Assembly (NCBI RefSeq): GCF_001650695.1
Contig: NZ_LWQS01000071.1
Span: 62,001-126,000 of the forward strand
Direction: 5' to 3'
DNA from: Chloroflexus islandicus
Lineage (GTDB): Bacteria; Chloroflexota; Chloroflexia; Chloroflexales; Chloroflexaceae
DNA: 64,000 nt
Shown: positions 47,691 to 58,506 of the stretch, piece by piece
Position numbering within the stretch: position 1 is the stretch's first letter
Layout of the letters: every line of letters begins with the position of its first letter
The notes under the pieces: model-generated
Database searches by the model: none
What the model was told of the DNA's origin: nothing
The model's input: the letters and a program-made list of their open reading frames with translations, nothing else
Translations under genes and position numbers: made by a program

Positions 47691-50006
47691 TCGTTCCCCT
47701 ACAATGCGCGATATCGACACCACCGGCAGATCGCAGAAGAAGGTTGATCCTTCGCCGGGAGTGCTCTCAACCCCAATGTTGCCACCCATGTAGGTAATGA
47801 GGCGGCGGCAGATAGCAAGGCCAAGGCCGACGCCATGCACCTTCTGCCCGTTTGGCTGGCGGACGCGCTGAAACTCTTCAAAGATCCGCTCTTGATCGTC
47901 GGGGGCAATGCCCACACCGGTGTCTTTAACGCAAATGCGTACCCATTCACCGCGTGGTTCAGCGCAGATTTCCACCCGCCCATCTGGACGGTTGAATTTA
48001 ATCGCGTTGCTGACTAGATTGATCAGCACCTGTTCCAGCCGGCCAGCGTTGGCCATCACCTTCGGTAATTCAGAAGGGATATTCACCAACAGCGCCAAAT
48101 TGCGTTCGCGCGCCTGTGGCAACATCTGCCCGGCCACATTCTGAATGATTGCACTTACCTCAACCGGCTCTACCTCCATCTCAAGTTGGCCGGCCTCCAT
48201 ACGCGAAAACTCCAGAATATCGCTGATCAAGCGCATCAGATTGAGGCTCGACTGCTTCATATAGCCGAGCGTCTCTTGCACCTCTGGGCTAAGTTCGCCT
48301 AACACGCCGCGCCGCAACATATCGGTATAGCCGATGATGGAGGTCAGCGGTGTGCGTAACTCGTGGCTGACGGTGGCGAGAAAGCCGGTCTTGAGCCGGT
48401 CAGCCCGTTGGACTTGCTCGTAGAGGCGAATGCGGATGATCGCATCGGTAATCAATTCACCGATGGCGGTGACCAACTCGCTCAAGGTCGGCGTCATCGT
48501 CTTGGGCGCACTAGTCGCTAACCCTAAGATGCCAGTCGCATAGTGTTCATGCCGGAGCGGCACCAGCAATAGCGATTGCAATCCTGCTTGACGTAAGCCG
48601 ATTGCCAACGGATCTTCCTCGGTGAGTTCGGCCAGATTGATTAATTCTGGCCGTCCTTGTTGGATGCGCTGGATCAAGGTTGCGGCGGCAGCACCGCTCA
48701 TGATTTCGTTCTGCAACTGGCCGGTGCCATGGGTCGTGTGGTCAACGACCACCGTAATACGTTGCTGCGATTCGTCGATCAGGCCAATCGAAACCCGTTC
48801 CCAATGGCCTTCGCGCACTATAATCCGCGCGATCGTATTGAGCAGCGAGCCGGTTTCTTGCGCGTTGTTGGCGCTGCGGGCAATGGCGTTAATCAGGCGC
48901 AGCGCGGCGATATGGCGCGCGCGCTCTTGCTCGGCCCGCATCCGCTCGCTTACATCACGTACCAACACCAGCGATCCGGTCGCAATCCCGGCGGCGGATT
49001 GGAGCGGACGGATGCGCACTTCGATCGCTTGGGAGCCATTATCGAAAATAACTGGCCGAGTTGGCGCCGTGATGGTTGTGTTCAGCAGATGTTGCAGATC
49101 GCGCCCAAATGGTGAGGAGGCGACCAGTTGGGTTAAGGGTCGGCCAATCCAGCGATCGCTATGCACGCCGAGCAACCGGGGTGCGTGCTGATTGATCTCG
49201 GCGACCAGTCCACGGCTATCGAGCACGATCAGGCCGTCAGGCAAGCCAGCGATGACTTCTTGCTCGGCCAGCGGGGCCAAATCGTACAGCCGGTAGCGCA
49301 TTGTTGTGTAAATGCCAAGCGCCGCCGAGATGAAGAGCAAGATTGGCGTCGGATCATCATTCCACGGCACCTTTAGCCCGCCAAGAAAAGCGATATTGCC
49401 GGCAGCCGGAATGAGTGCCGCGGTGAGCATCAGGCGGGCATGGTAGCGATGCACCGGCGGCGCTTGCCACGAGGCGCGGGCCAGCACGATAATGCCGATC
49501 GCCAGACAGACATATGCATACACGGTGTGAAACCAGAACGCTGGCCCGCGGGTGACTGACAGCCAGAGGAAGGGGCGCGAGGTGTCGGCTTCGACCGTTG
49601 CCCACCAGAGGTAATGGAGATTGTTCGTCAGTGCCAGCACCAGCGAAATGAGTTCGGGCACAAAAATACCGCGCCGCAGCCAGCGCGGCACCCGCCACCA
49701 TTCACCCGAATAGGCCAGCGCGATGAGGAGCCAGCACGGCCCGATCATCACAATGCCGACATTCTGCAACAATGACCAAAAGAGCGTGCCTTCAAACGTC
49801 GTATCGGCGATACTCAGCGCGTGGCAAGCATTCCACCATGCGATGGCGGCCAGCAAAAGCGTGAAGGGACGGCCACCGCGATAGTAGCGATTTTGCCACA
49901 TCATGATCGCTAGTCCGGCGGAAATAATCGCCGGAATGAGATAGATCATCACAAACGGTATTGCCGCCATAGGTGCGTTCCACTCAGATGTGATCGATGC
50001 CGTCAT
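47679..50006 (-). CDS. 7TM-PAS-GAF sensor histidine kinase
   Basis: A 775-residue membrane sensor kinase. Residues 10-230 hold seven or eight membrane helices like the His_kinase 7TM sensor domain. A PAS domain (about 240-360: GLIVLDSRGLVAEINQHAPR) and a GAF domain (about 370-530) follow. The phosphorylated histidine is in the H-box SHELRTPLTSIIGYTDML (about residue 550), then the ATP-binding domain has INLVSNAIKFN, VKDTGVGIAPDDQERIF and GVGLGLAICRRL. No receiver domain and no response regulator is adjacent. The stop overlaps the 3' end of rnpB. An alternative start is M13. The stimulus is unknown. Confidence 0.88.
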   Translation of the reverse strand: MTASITSEWNAPMAAIPFVMIYLIPAIISAGLAIMMWQNRYYRGGRPFTLLLAAIAWWNACHALSIADTTFEGTLFWSLLQNVGIVMIGPCWLLIALAYSGEWWRVPRWLRRGIFVPELISLVLALTNNLHYLWWATVEADTSRPFLWLSVTRGPAFWFHTVYAYVCLAIGIIVLARASWQAPPVHRYHARLMLTAALIPAAGNIAFLGGLKVPWNDDPTPILLFISAALGIYTTMRYRLYDLAPLAEQEVIAGLPDGLIVLDSRGLVAEINQHAPRLLGVHSDRWIGRPLTQLVASSPFGRDLQHLLNTTITAPTRPVIFDNGSQAIEVRIRPLQSAAGIATGSLVLVRDVSERMRAEQERARHIAALRLINAIARSANNAQETGSLLNTIARIIVREGHWERVSIGLIDESQQRITVVVDHTTHGTGQLQNEIMSGAAAATLIQRIQQGRPELINLAELTEEDPLAIGLRQAGLQSLLLVPLRHEHYATGILGLATSAPKTMTPTLSELVTAIGELITDAIIRIRLYEQVQRADRLKTGFLATVSHELRTPLTSIIGYTDMLRRGVLGELSPEVQETLGYMKQSSLNLMRLISDILEFSRMEAGQLEMEVEPVEVSAIIQNVAGQMLPQARERNLALLVNIPSELPKVMANAGRLEQVLINLVSNAIKFNRPDGRVEICAEPRGEWVRICVKDTGVGIAPDDQERIFEEFQRVRQPNGQKVHGVGLGLAICRRLITYMGGNIGVESTPGEGSTFFCDLPVVSISRIVGERAGA

Positions 50007-50220
50007 TAGCTTGAAAATCTCTGTTGGCTGATCTGATGTGGCAAGACGAGGACTGTGTTGGTCTTACTATACCGCCTATTGTACTTCAAAAGAATGAACG
50101 GCGAACAACCTTTTCCTTACACAATTGATAGCGCTAGTTTCCCATTGCGTGAACTACTATGTACTGGAAGGCGTATAGCGGCGGCGGCAGTATCCTGTTT
50201 GGCGTGAAGGAGCAATCGCA

Positions 50221-50694
50221 ATGAGTCAAAGCTGCGCCGGCTCGTCATCTGCTGAAACAACATGCCATGAAACACGTGTGCAATCGGGGATGTGTCCGGC
50301 TTGTGGCGCGAAGGGAGCGCCGGTTTCGATCCAGACCGTGCAAGCACTGGCTGCAATCAGTTTGCGTTGCTTGCCATCAACGTCGTATCAATTTTGTCAT
50401 ACGCCTCACTGTCCCGTCGTCTACTATTGTACAGATAATGCACAGACCCTTACGGTTGATCAAGTGCGTGAACGGGTGTATCAAAAGGAAACGGGTCAAC
50501 CTGACGTTTTTATCTGTTACTGCTTCCGGTATCGCGCCAGTGATCTTCAGCGGGCTACTGTCGCTGAAAACGAAGCCATCATTGCCGATATCAGAGCGGG
50601 CATTGCCGCTGGCCAATGTGCTTGCGAGTTACGCAATCCGCAAGGATCGTGTTGTTTGGGGAATGTATACCGTGCGCTCCGCGATCAAGGCTGA
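50221..50694 (+). CDS. CopZ-type zinc/[2Fe-2S] protein lacking a copper-chaperone domain
   Basis: A 157-residue Cys-rich soluble protein. CPAC (Cys25, Cys28) with Cys59 and Cys64 suits a zinc site. ICYCFRY (Cys99, Cys101) and QCACELRNPQGSCCLG (Cys133, Cys135, Cys144, Cys145) suit a [2Fe-2S] cluster. This is the arrangement of the N-terminal half of archaeal CopZ. The HMA-type copper-binding domain that normally follows is absent, and no copper ATPase or mer gene is nearby. AAGGAG lies 8 bases upstream of the ATG. A role in metal delivery or redox sensing is possible. Confidence 0.75.
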   Translation: MSQSCAGSSSAETTCHETRVQSGMCPACGAKGAPVSIQTVQALAAISLRCLPSTSYQFCHTPHCPVVYYCTDNAQTLTVDQVRERVYQKETGQPDVFICYCFRYRASDLQRATVAENEAIIADIRAGIAAGQCACELRNPQGSCCLGNVYRALRDQG

Positions 50695-50725
50695 CCTAGC
50701 ATTGTCTTGTCGAGAATGTTGAAGT

Positions 50726-51679
50726 ATGCTATCGTTGACGCAGTATCGGTCATCTAACCACGGGCAGGCTATGGCATTTGCCGCACAGCTCTTACCGATT
50801 TTGACGAGCGATCAGACATTGATAGCACAGCTCAGCGCGCTGTTGGGTTCAGCGTGGCAGCTTATGCCGGTAGACACGGTTGCCTCTGCGTCGCCGCATC
50901 TGGTCGACTTGCGGGAACAGTTGCCGCCCGATCTCGCAGCGCAAGCCGAGCATGCGCCGTTGATTGGTCTAGTAGCGGATGCAGATGCTGCTGTCACCGC
51001 GTTACAAGCGGGTGTGCATGAAGTGCTGACTGTAGCTGAGCTGCAGCCACTATGTTTGCTGCGCGTGGTGGCGACCGCGCAAACGCGCTGGCAGATCGAG
51101 CAAACGCGCCGTCACCAATTGGCCGAGGCGCGGGCCCAAGTGCATGCCTTGACGGTGCGTTTGCAGAATGAGCAGATCCGCGATCCGCTCACCGGCCTAT
51201 ATACGCGCCGCTATCTTAACGAGACGCTGGAACGCGAGCTGCGGCGCGCCGATCGCGAGCAGGTAGTGCTCAGCGTGGCGTTGATCGATATTGACCAGCT
51301 TGAGCAGGTGAATTGGCAGTTTGGCCGCGCGCTCGGCGATGCGGTGTTGCAACATCTGGCGAATCTGATTGGCCGGCAAGTGCGCGGCGGCGATATCTTC
51401 TGCCGCTATGGCAGTGATGAATTGCTGTTGGTGTTACCGCGGGTGACGCTCGAAACCGTCTTGCACCGCGCCGAACAGTGGCGCGCGGCAGTGGCGCAGA
51501 CGGTGATTCGCCCTCATACGCTTGATCTGCAAGTGACGATTTCAATTGGCGTAGCCGCCTTTCCCCGCGATGCGCGCAATGCGGCTGACTTGCTGACGCG
51601 GGTGGGTGAAGCGCTCTATGCAGCCAAAGTAGCCGGCGGCAATTGTGTGCGGTCATGGCCGGCGACAGGCAAACTATAG
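50726..51679 (+). CDS. Diguanylate cyclase (GGDEF domain, GSDEL variant)
   Basis: A 317-residue protein. Residues 25-120 resemble a degenerate receiver-like domain. A helical linker (about 120-150) leads to a GGDEF domain starting RDPLTGLYTRRYL. The active-site motif is GSDEL (229-233) rather than GGDEF, and the usual substrate His-type loop reads FGRALGDAVL. The product-inhibition RxxD site is kept as RGGD (220-223), exactly five residues before the motif. The metal-binding Asp of ALIDID is present. Activity as a cyclic-di-GMP synthase is plausible but not certain. It lies 31 bases after the CopZ-type gene. Confidence 0.82.
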   Translation: MLSLTQYRSSNHGQAMAFAAQLLPILTSDQTLIAQLSALLGSAWQLMPVDTVASASPHLVDLREQLPPDLAAQAEHAPLIGLVADADAAVTALQAGVHEVLTVAELQPLCLLRVVATAQTRWQIEQTRRHQLAEARAQVHALTVRLQNEQIRDPLTGLYTRRYLNETLERELRRADREQVVLSVALIDIDQLEQVNWQFGRALGDAVLQHLANLIGRQVRGGDIFCRYGSDELLLVLPRVTLETVLHRAEQWRAAVAQTVIRPHTLDLQVTISIGVAAFPRDARNAADLLTRVGEALYAAKVAGGNCVRSWPATGKL

Positions 51680-51775
51680 CTATGGAGTGCGGCAGTGCTA
51701 CTGCTGCAGATCCCATGTTCTCACCGCTAGCGACGTTGCTGTACAGCGTCGCTGCAATCGAAGGGAGTGCCAATC

Positions 51776-52300
51776 ATGCGACTAGCAGGCAAACGGATTG
51801 CGATTCTGTTGGCCGAAGGGGTGGAAGACCTTGAGTTTTACGTGCCGCTGATGCGTTTGCAAGAAGAGGGCGCGGAGGTATTGGCTGCCGGCCTCGATCT
51901 GCGACCGGTGCGTGGTAAGAACGGGCTAGAGATTACCCCTACGACGACCATTGCTGAATTGCGCGCCGATGACCTGTTTGGCTTAGTGTTGCCCGGTGGT
52001 TGGGCGCCGGATAAGCTGCGCCGCTATCAGGCGGTGACCGATCTGGTGCGCACGATGGACGCCGCTGGCAAGGTGATCGGGATTATCTGCCACGGCGGTT
52101 CGATTGCGATTTCTGCCGGGATTGTGCGCGGGCGTCCGGCCACTGGCTCGACCGGGATCAAAGACGATTTGATCAATGCTGGCGCGACGTGGGTGGATGA
52201 AGCGGCCTTCCGCGATGGTCATCTGGTCTGGGGGCGGGTGGTGGCTGATATTCCCGCCTTCTGCCGTGAGCTGGTGGCGGCTTTGGTGGAGCGTGCATGA
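51776..52300 (+). CDS. PfpI/DJ-1 family protein
   Basis: A 174-residue class I glutamine-amidotransferase-like protein. The nucleophile elbow is GIICHGGS with Cys105-His106, and a Glu at the start (AEGVEDLE) matches the PfpI/YhbO pattern. Members act as proteases or as glyoxal/glycation-repair enzymes. The ATG at 51776 has AAGGGAG 8 bases upstream; a GTG 3 codons earlier overlaps that site and is rejected. Its stop overlaps the next gene (ATGA). Confidence 0.88.
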   Translation: MRLAGKRIAILLAEGVEDLEFYVPLMRLQEEGAEVLAAGLDLRPVRGKNGLEITPTTTIAELRADDLFGLVLPGGWAPDKLRRYQAVTDLVRTMDAAGKVIGIICHGGSIAISAGIVRGRPATGSTGIKDDLINAGATWVDEAAFRDGHLVWGRVVADIPAFCRELVAALVERA

Positions 52301-53700
52301 CCCCGCGCATCGCGTATTGTTCACCCGTCAATCCAGCCCCATCGGGGATTTCCGATTATAGCGAGGAGCTGCTACCTTACCTCGCCCAGTACGCCGAGAT
52401 CACGCTGTTTGTTGAGGATGGGTTGCGCCCGACGAATCCGCAGCTTGAACGGCATTTCACGGTCTTGCCCATCCGCAAGCTTGAACGGTTAGCCCGGCGG
52501 GGGGTGTTTGATGCGATTGTTTACCACATGGGCAATAGCCCTGCTCATGCCGGTATCTGGCGGGTTGCGCAGCGCGTTCCCGGCGTGATGGTGATGCACG
52601 ATTTCGTGCTGCATCACTTTATGGTCTGGTACGCGGCGAATGTGCAGCGCGACATAAAGCGCTACGTGGCGATGATGCGGGCGCGCTACGGCGCAGAGGG
52701 CGAGAATGTCGCTCAGCTCATGATCCGTTCGCGCTTTAGCGAAGCAGCGTTTTCGTTTCCGTGCAATGAAGATGTGCTTGCCGCCGCCAAGGCGGTGATT
52801 GGGCATAGCCGGTATCTGTTGGAACAGGTGGCGGCCATCCGGCCTGATCTGCCGCGCGGTCTCGTACCGATGGGGGTGCCATTGCCGCCGGTGATTGATC
52901 GCAACGAGGCGCGCCGGCGGTTGGGCATCCCGCTCGAACGCCCGCTGTTGGCAACCTTTGGCAATATCAATGCGTGGAAGCGAATCGAACCAACCCTGCG
53001 GGCGCTGTCCGCCTTGCGCCGGGAGGGGATCGATGCCCACTGCGTGTTGGTTGGTTCCGTTTCACCCAATTATGCTCTCAAAAGTGTGATCGAGCGGCTT
53101 GGCCTGCAAGCAGCCGTAACCGTCACCGGCTATGTCGAGCGATCACGATTTGAGGATTACGTCGCTGCAACCGACGTCTGCCTGAATTTGCGTTACCCGA
53201 CCGCCGGTGAAACCAGCGCTAGCCTGTTGCGCCTGCTCGGTGCGGGCAAGCCGACACTCGTCAGTGCAGTTGACGCTTTCTGCGAATTGCCGCCCGACGT
53301 GGTGGCACAGGTCGATGTTGACGAGTGCGAAACCGATATGATCGTTGCCTATTGCCGGCGCTTGCTGGCTGATCCGGCGCTGGCGGCGGCATTGGGGGCA
53401 CGGGCGCGGGCGTATGTAGCGACCAACCATACCTTACCCGGCGCGGCGCGGGCGATGATCGGCTTTTTGGCCGAGGTTTACGGTTGGCCGGCCCCGCGGT
53501 TGCTCCGCGCCGAGCCGCTCTGGGATCCGGCCCCGCCCTTGGCGCCAGTAACTTCGCCGGCATCACCAGCGCAGCCGGCTGCGGCGTCGCCGTCGCTGTT
53601 AGTGCAGGCGGCAGCGCGTGCGGCTGCCGAAATCGGCTTGACCGAAGACGATACCGCGGCGCTGCGTTCGGTCGCGGCGCGGATTGACGAATTGACGTAA
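52297..53700 (+). CDS. Glycosyltransferase (GT4-like, GT-B fold)
   Basis: A 467-residue glycosyltransferase. The N-terminal half starts RIAYCSPVNPAPSGISDYSE, and the C-terminal nucleotide-sugar domain has RPLLATFGNINAWKRIEPTL, VTVTGYVERSRFEDYVAATD and RYPTAGETSASLLRLLGAGK. An Ala/Pro linker and a short helical domain (VQAAARAAAEIGLTEDDTAA) end the protein. The sugar and acceptor are unknown. It overlaps the PfpI gene by 4 bases and the transporter gene by 1 base (TAATG), forming a tightly coupled trio. Confidence 0.88.
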   Translation: MTPRIAYCSPVNPAPSGISDYSEELLPYLAQYAEITLFVEDGLRPTNPQLERHFTVLPIRKLERLARRGVFDAIVYHMGNSPAHAGIWRVAQRVPGVMVMHDFVLHHFMVWYAANVQRDIKRYVAMMRARYGAEGENVAQLMIRSRFSEAAFSFPCNEDVLAAAKAVIGHSRYLLEQVAAIRPDLPRGLVPMGVPLPPVIDRNEARRRLGIPLERPLLATFGNINAWKRIEPTLRALSALRREGIDAHCVLVGSVSPNYALKSVIERLGLQAAVTVTGYVERSRFEDYVAATDVCLNLRYPTAGETSASLLRLLGAGKPTLVSAVDAFCELPPDVVAQVDVDECETDMIVAYCRRLLADPALAAALGARARAYVATNHTLPGAARAMIGFLAEVYGWPAPRLLRAEPLWDPAPPLAPVTSPASPAQPAAASPSLLVQAAARAAAEIGLTEDDTAALRSVAARIDELT

Positions 53701-55541
53701 TGACAAACGATATCGCCTTTGTGTTTATCGTGCTGGGGGTGATGATCGCGCTGTTCGTCAGCGATCGCATCCGGCTCGATCTGGTTGCGATCATGGGGAT
53801 GCTGGCGCTGATGCTGAGCGGCATCCTCACCCCTGCCGAAGCGGTGGCTGGGTTTGGCGATCCAACCGTGTTGCTGATCGCCGCGCTCATGGTGGTCGGT
53901 GATGGCCTGTTCCAGACCGGCGTGGCGGCGTGGATCGGCCAGCGGTTGGGCCAGATCGCTGGTAACAATGAGCGCCGGATTCTGGTGACGTTAATGATTC
54001 CGGTGGCCGTGTTGTCGGCGTTCATCAGCTCGACCGGCACGGTGGCGATTATGCTGCCGATTGCAGTCAATTTGGCCCGCCGCGCCGGTATTAGCCCGTC
54101 GCGCTTGCTGTTGCCGCTAGCGTATGCGGCGTTGGGAGGCGGAATGCTGACGGCCGTCGGAACGCCTCCTAATATCATTGCTATTGATGCCTTAGTAGCC
54201 GCCGGAAGACCACCGCTCGGCTTTTTTAGTTTTACCCCGATCGGCGGCTTGGTCGTGATCGCTATCACGCTCGTGATCGTGCTGTTTGGGCATTGGCTGT
54301 TGCCGGCGCGGGTGGCGCCGCTGACTAGCGAGACGCGCGGGCCAACGCTGGCCGAACTGGCTGCCGAGTACCGCTTGACCGAGGGGTTGGCGCAGGTGCG
54401 GGTCGCCGCCGATTCGCCGCTGGCCGGTTTGACGCTGGCCGAGGCGCGTTTGCATAGCCGGTATGGGGTGACGGTAGTTGGGATTCGCCGCTGGCCGGCC
54501 AATCGGCCAGCTCCCGGCCCGGCGCGCGCGGTCACTGCGGCGACGCGCGTGCTCGCTGATGATCTGCTCGATGTGATCGGCGATGAGGCGGCGGTAGCGG
54601 CGCTCTGCCGCGCCGAGCGTTTGATCCCGCAAGCGCCGCAGCCCGATCTACCGTTTGGGCCGGATTTGCCGGTAATGGAAGTGGCGCTCACCCCGCGGTC
54701 GCGTTTTATTGGCCAGACGGTGGTTGCTTCCGAGTTGCGCCAACTATTTGGGGTGACGGTGTTGGGGGCGCGTCGCTTGGGCCAGCCACTCGCCGGTGAT
54801 CCGGCCCACGAAACGCTGCGCTTTGGCGATACACTATTGGTTGCCGGCCCGCCGGCCCGCCTTGAGGCGATCGTGCGCGATCAACGCACTTTTGGCGATC
54901 TGGCGGTGGTGGCGCTACCGCGCGATCTGGCCGTCAGCGGCGACCGGCTCAGCCGGCGCGCGTTGTTGGCGATTGCGATTATGCTGGCAATGTTGGTCGT
55001 GATGGCCGGTGGTTGGTTGCCGACCGTCACGGTGGCTTTGGTGGCGGCAGTGGCGATGGTTATCACCGGCTGCGTGCCGCTCAATGAGATCTACCGCCGC
55101 CTCAGTTGGGAGAGCTTGGTGTTGATTGCGGCGATGTTGCCGATGGCGACGGCGCTCACCAAGACTGGTGGCGCCACCTTGATCGCCACCGAGCTGGCAA
55201 CCGCGCTCGGTGCGTTCTCGCCGCTGGTAGTGCTGGCCGGCGTGTTCATCATCACCAGCTTCCTCAGCCAGTTTATCTCGAACACCGCTACTGCCGTGTT
55301 GATGATGCCGATTGCGCTGGGGATTGCGCAACAGTTGGGCCTAGCGCCGGAGCCGCTCGTCATCACGGCGGCGATTGCCGCTTCAACAGCCTTTGCCACC
55401 CCGATCGCCTCGCCGGTCAACACACTTGTGCTGGCGCCGGGAGGTTACCGGTTTGCCGATTATGCCCGCGCCGGCATCCCGTTACAGGTCGTCGTGCTCG
55501 TGATCTGTCTGTTGGCAGCGCCGCTGCTCTTTCCGTGGTGA
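53700..55541 (+). CDS. SLC13-family transporter with two RCK_C domains
   Basis: A 613-residue membrane protein. The N-terminal transport half (1-195) contains FVFIVLGVMIALFVSDRI and the Na-binding-like AFISSTGTVAIMLPIAVN. Two TrkA-C (RCK_C) domains lie between about 215 and 410, and the second transport half ends with FLSQFISNTATAVLMMPIAL. Family members with this layout move dicarboxylates, sulfate or other anions in a sodium-coupled way. The substrate is not deducible. Confidence 0.88.
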   Translation: MTNDIAFVFIVLGVMIALFVSDRIRLDLVAIMGMLALMLSGILTPAEAVAGFGDPTVLLIAALMVVGDGLFQTGVAAWIGQRLGQIAGNNERRILVTLMIPVAVLSAFISSTGTVAIMLPIAVNLARRAGISPSRLLLPLAYAALGGGMLTAVGTPPNIIAIDALVAAGRPPLGFFSFTPIGGLVVIAITLVIVLFGHWLLPARVAPLTSETRGPTLAELAAEYRLTEGLAQVRVAADSPLAGLTLAEARLHSRYGVTVVGIRRWPANRPAPGPARAVTAATRVLADDLLDVIGDEAAVAALCRAERLIPQAPQPDLPFGPDLPVMEVALTPRSRFIGQTVVASELRQLFGVTVLGARRLGQPLAGDPAHETLRFGDTLLVAGPPARLEAIVRDQRTFGDLAVVALPRDLAVSGDRLSRRALLAIAIMLAMLVVMAGGWLPTVTVALVAAVAMVITGCVPLNEIYRRLSWESLVLIAAMLPMATALTKTGGATLIATELATALGAFSPLVVLAGVFIITSFLSQFISNTATAVLMMPIALGIAQQLGLAPEPLVITAAIAASTAFATPIASPVNTLVLAPGGYRFADYARAGIPLQVVVLVICLLAAPLLFPW

Positions 55542-55617
55542 TCGGAGCGGCGCGCTTTATGCTACAATCAGCCTTGCCGGTTTGCGAAACGATACCTGTT
55601 GCTATATAAGGAGGTTT

Positions 55618-56688
<1,071 letters not shown>

Positions 56689-57104
56689 GATTCATCCCAT
56701 TTCCGTTGGGGAATAGCCGCGAAAACACACAAAAGACACAAGAATAGAACGATATGTTTGTGTCTTTTGTCTCTCTTCATGGCTATGCAAAGAGTGACGG
56801 GGTGGGGTACACGAATCTCGCCGTTGGGGGAGATTGCTTCGCCTCGTGGGGCAGAGCACGGCTCTGCCCCTACGCTCGGCTCGCAATGACAAGTGGGAAG
56901 CTCTTTGCGCCCTCTGCGTCCTTCGCGCCTTTGCGTTATACATCTCTGCGACTCTGCTCCCTTTGCGCCTTACTGAGTCGCCGCAAGAACACACAAAAGT
57001 AATCTCGTGTTATAGTTCTTATACCTTTTGTGTCTCTTTGTGGCTATTCCGAGAGTGCCGGGATGAGGCATTCCACGTTGTCTCTAGACCAATAAGGAAC
57101 GACT
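56689..57104. repeat. Intergenic repeats with two AATAGCCAC palindromes
   Basis: No gene is supported. The palindromes lie at 56712-56786 and 56977-57047. Between them are a GATTGCTTCGCC...CGCAATGACA element (56830-56890) and CTCTGCG repeats (56900-56970). Confidence 0.7.
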
Positions 57105-58487
57105 ATGACCCTTGCGCAAGCAATTGCCGATTACCACGCTCTGCTCGATCCGGCGCTGGCAGCCGCGTCGTGGCAGCGGCTGACCGAAGAGATGCGCGCT
57201 CGCCAGCTCTATTTCGGCGAGCGCCCGCTGGCCACCGTGTTGCGCCCGCGCTTGATTACGGCATCGCAGTACGATTTGTTACGACGGGGAACGCAACACG
57301 TCGCCGAGGCGGCGCGCGTGATCGTGGCGGCGGCGCTTGAGAATAACGAAACCGGGCAGGCGGTGCGCGATATCTTGATGCTCACCCCACTCGAAGAGCG
57401 GCTGATTGCGATGCACCCCGGTTATCTCGAACCGAGTGCCCATTCCCGCATGGATACCTTCCTCACCGTCGATGGATCGTCGCTGCAATTTGTTGAGTAC
57501 AACGCGGAAAGTCCGGCGGCGATTGCCTACGAAGATTTGCTGGCGCAGGCCTTTTTGGCTATGCCGGTGATGGAAGAGTTCGCCAAGCGCTATCCGTTGA
57601 TGCCGTTGCCTGCCCGCCCGTACATGCTGCGCACCCTGATGGATTGCTGGCGCGCAGCCGGCAGTCCCGGCCACGAGCCGCGGGTGGCGATTGTCGATTG
57701 GCGTGGTGTGCCGACTGCCACCGAATTCGAGATGTTCCGGCGCTATTTCAACGAGCACGGCTTGCCGGCGGTGATCTGCGCGCCGCAAGATCTCGTCTTC
57801 CACGATGGCCAGTTGTGGGCGCGGTTGGAAGACGGTAGCGAGACGCTGGTCACGATCGTCTTTAAGCGGGTGTTGACCAGCGAGTTTCTCACCCACTACG
57901 GCGATGACTCGCTCAGCCACCCGCTGGTGCAGGCGTATGCCGCCGGCGCATGCGTGATTGTTAATTCGTTCCGCGCCAAGCTGCTGCACAAGAAGTCGCT
58001 GTTTGCCCTGCTGTCCGACGAGCAGTTCTATGATCCGCTCAGCGCCGAGCAGCGCGCCGCCGTCGCTGCCCATGTGCCGTGGACGCGCGTGGTGCGGCCC
58101 GGCCAGACGACCTATCAGGGTGAGACGATTGATTTGCTGGCGTTTGCCCGCGCCAACCGCGAGCGGTTGCTGCTAAAGCCGAACGATGAGTATGGCGGCA
58201 AGGGAATTACCATCGGTTGGGAGGTAAGCGCCGCCGAGTGGGAAGCCGCGCTGAACGCGGCCCTCGCGGCGCCATTTGTGGTGCAAGAGCGGGTGACCAT
58301 CGCCTATGAGCCGTATCCGGCGTTGGTTGATGGGCAGGTCGTGATCGGCGAGCGGTTGGTTGATAGCGATCCGTTCCTGTTTGGCACCGAAGTCAATGGC
58401 TGTCTGTGCCGGCTGTCCACGGTAACGTTGTTGAATGTCACTGCCGGCGGCGGCAGTACCGTACCGGTCTTCGTGATCGATGGCTGA
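57105..58487 (+). CDS. Circularly-permuted-ATP-grasp-like protein
   Basis: A 460-residue protein that resembles glutathionylspermidine-synthase/circularly permuted ATP-grasp proteins. Segments include AHSRMDTFLTVDGSSLQFVE, a nucleotide-site-like LLKPNDEYGGKGITIGWEV and FVVQERVTIAYEPYPALVDG. No substrate can be named. AGGA lies before ATG 57105. It overlaps the next gene or ends 19 bases before it, depending on the start chosen there, so they are cotranscribed. Confidence 0.65.
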   Translation: MTLAQAIADYHALLDPALAAASWQRLTEEMRARQLYFGERPLATVLRPRLITASQYDLLRRGTQHVAEAARVIVAAALENNETGQAVRDILMLTPLEERLIAMHPGYLEPSAHSRMDTFLTVDGSSLQFVEYNAESPAAIAYEDLLAQAFLAMPVMEEFAKRYPLMPLPARPYMLRTLMDCWRAAGSPGHEPRVAIVDWRGVPTATEFEMFRRYFNEHGLPAVICAPQDLVFHDGQLWARLEDGSETLVTIVFKRVLTSEFLTHYGDDSLSHPLVQAYAAGACVIVNSFRAKLLHKKSLFALLSDEQFYDPLSAEQRAAVAAHVPWTRVVRPGQTTYQGETIDLLAFARANRERLLLKPNDEYGGKGITIGWEVSAAEWEAALNAALAAPFVVQERVTIAYEPYPALVDGQVVIGERLVDSDPFLFGTEVNGCLCRLSTVTLLNVTAGGGSTVPVFVIDG

Positions 58488-58506
58488 TCACTGGAAGGGG
58501 GGCGTG

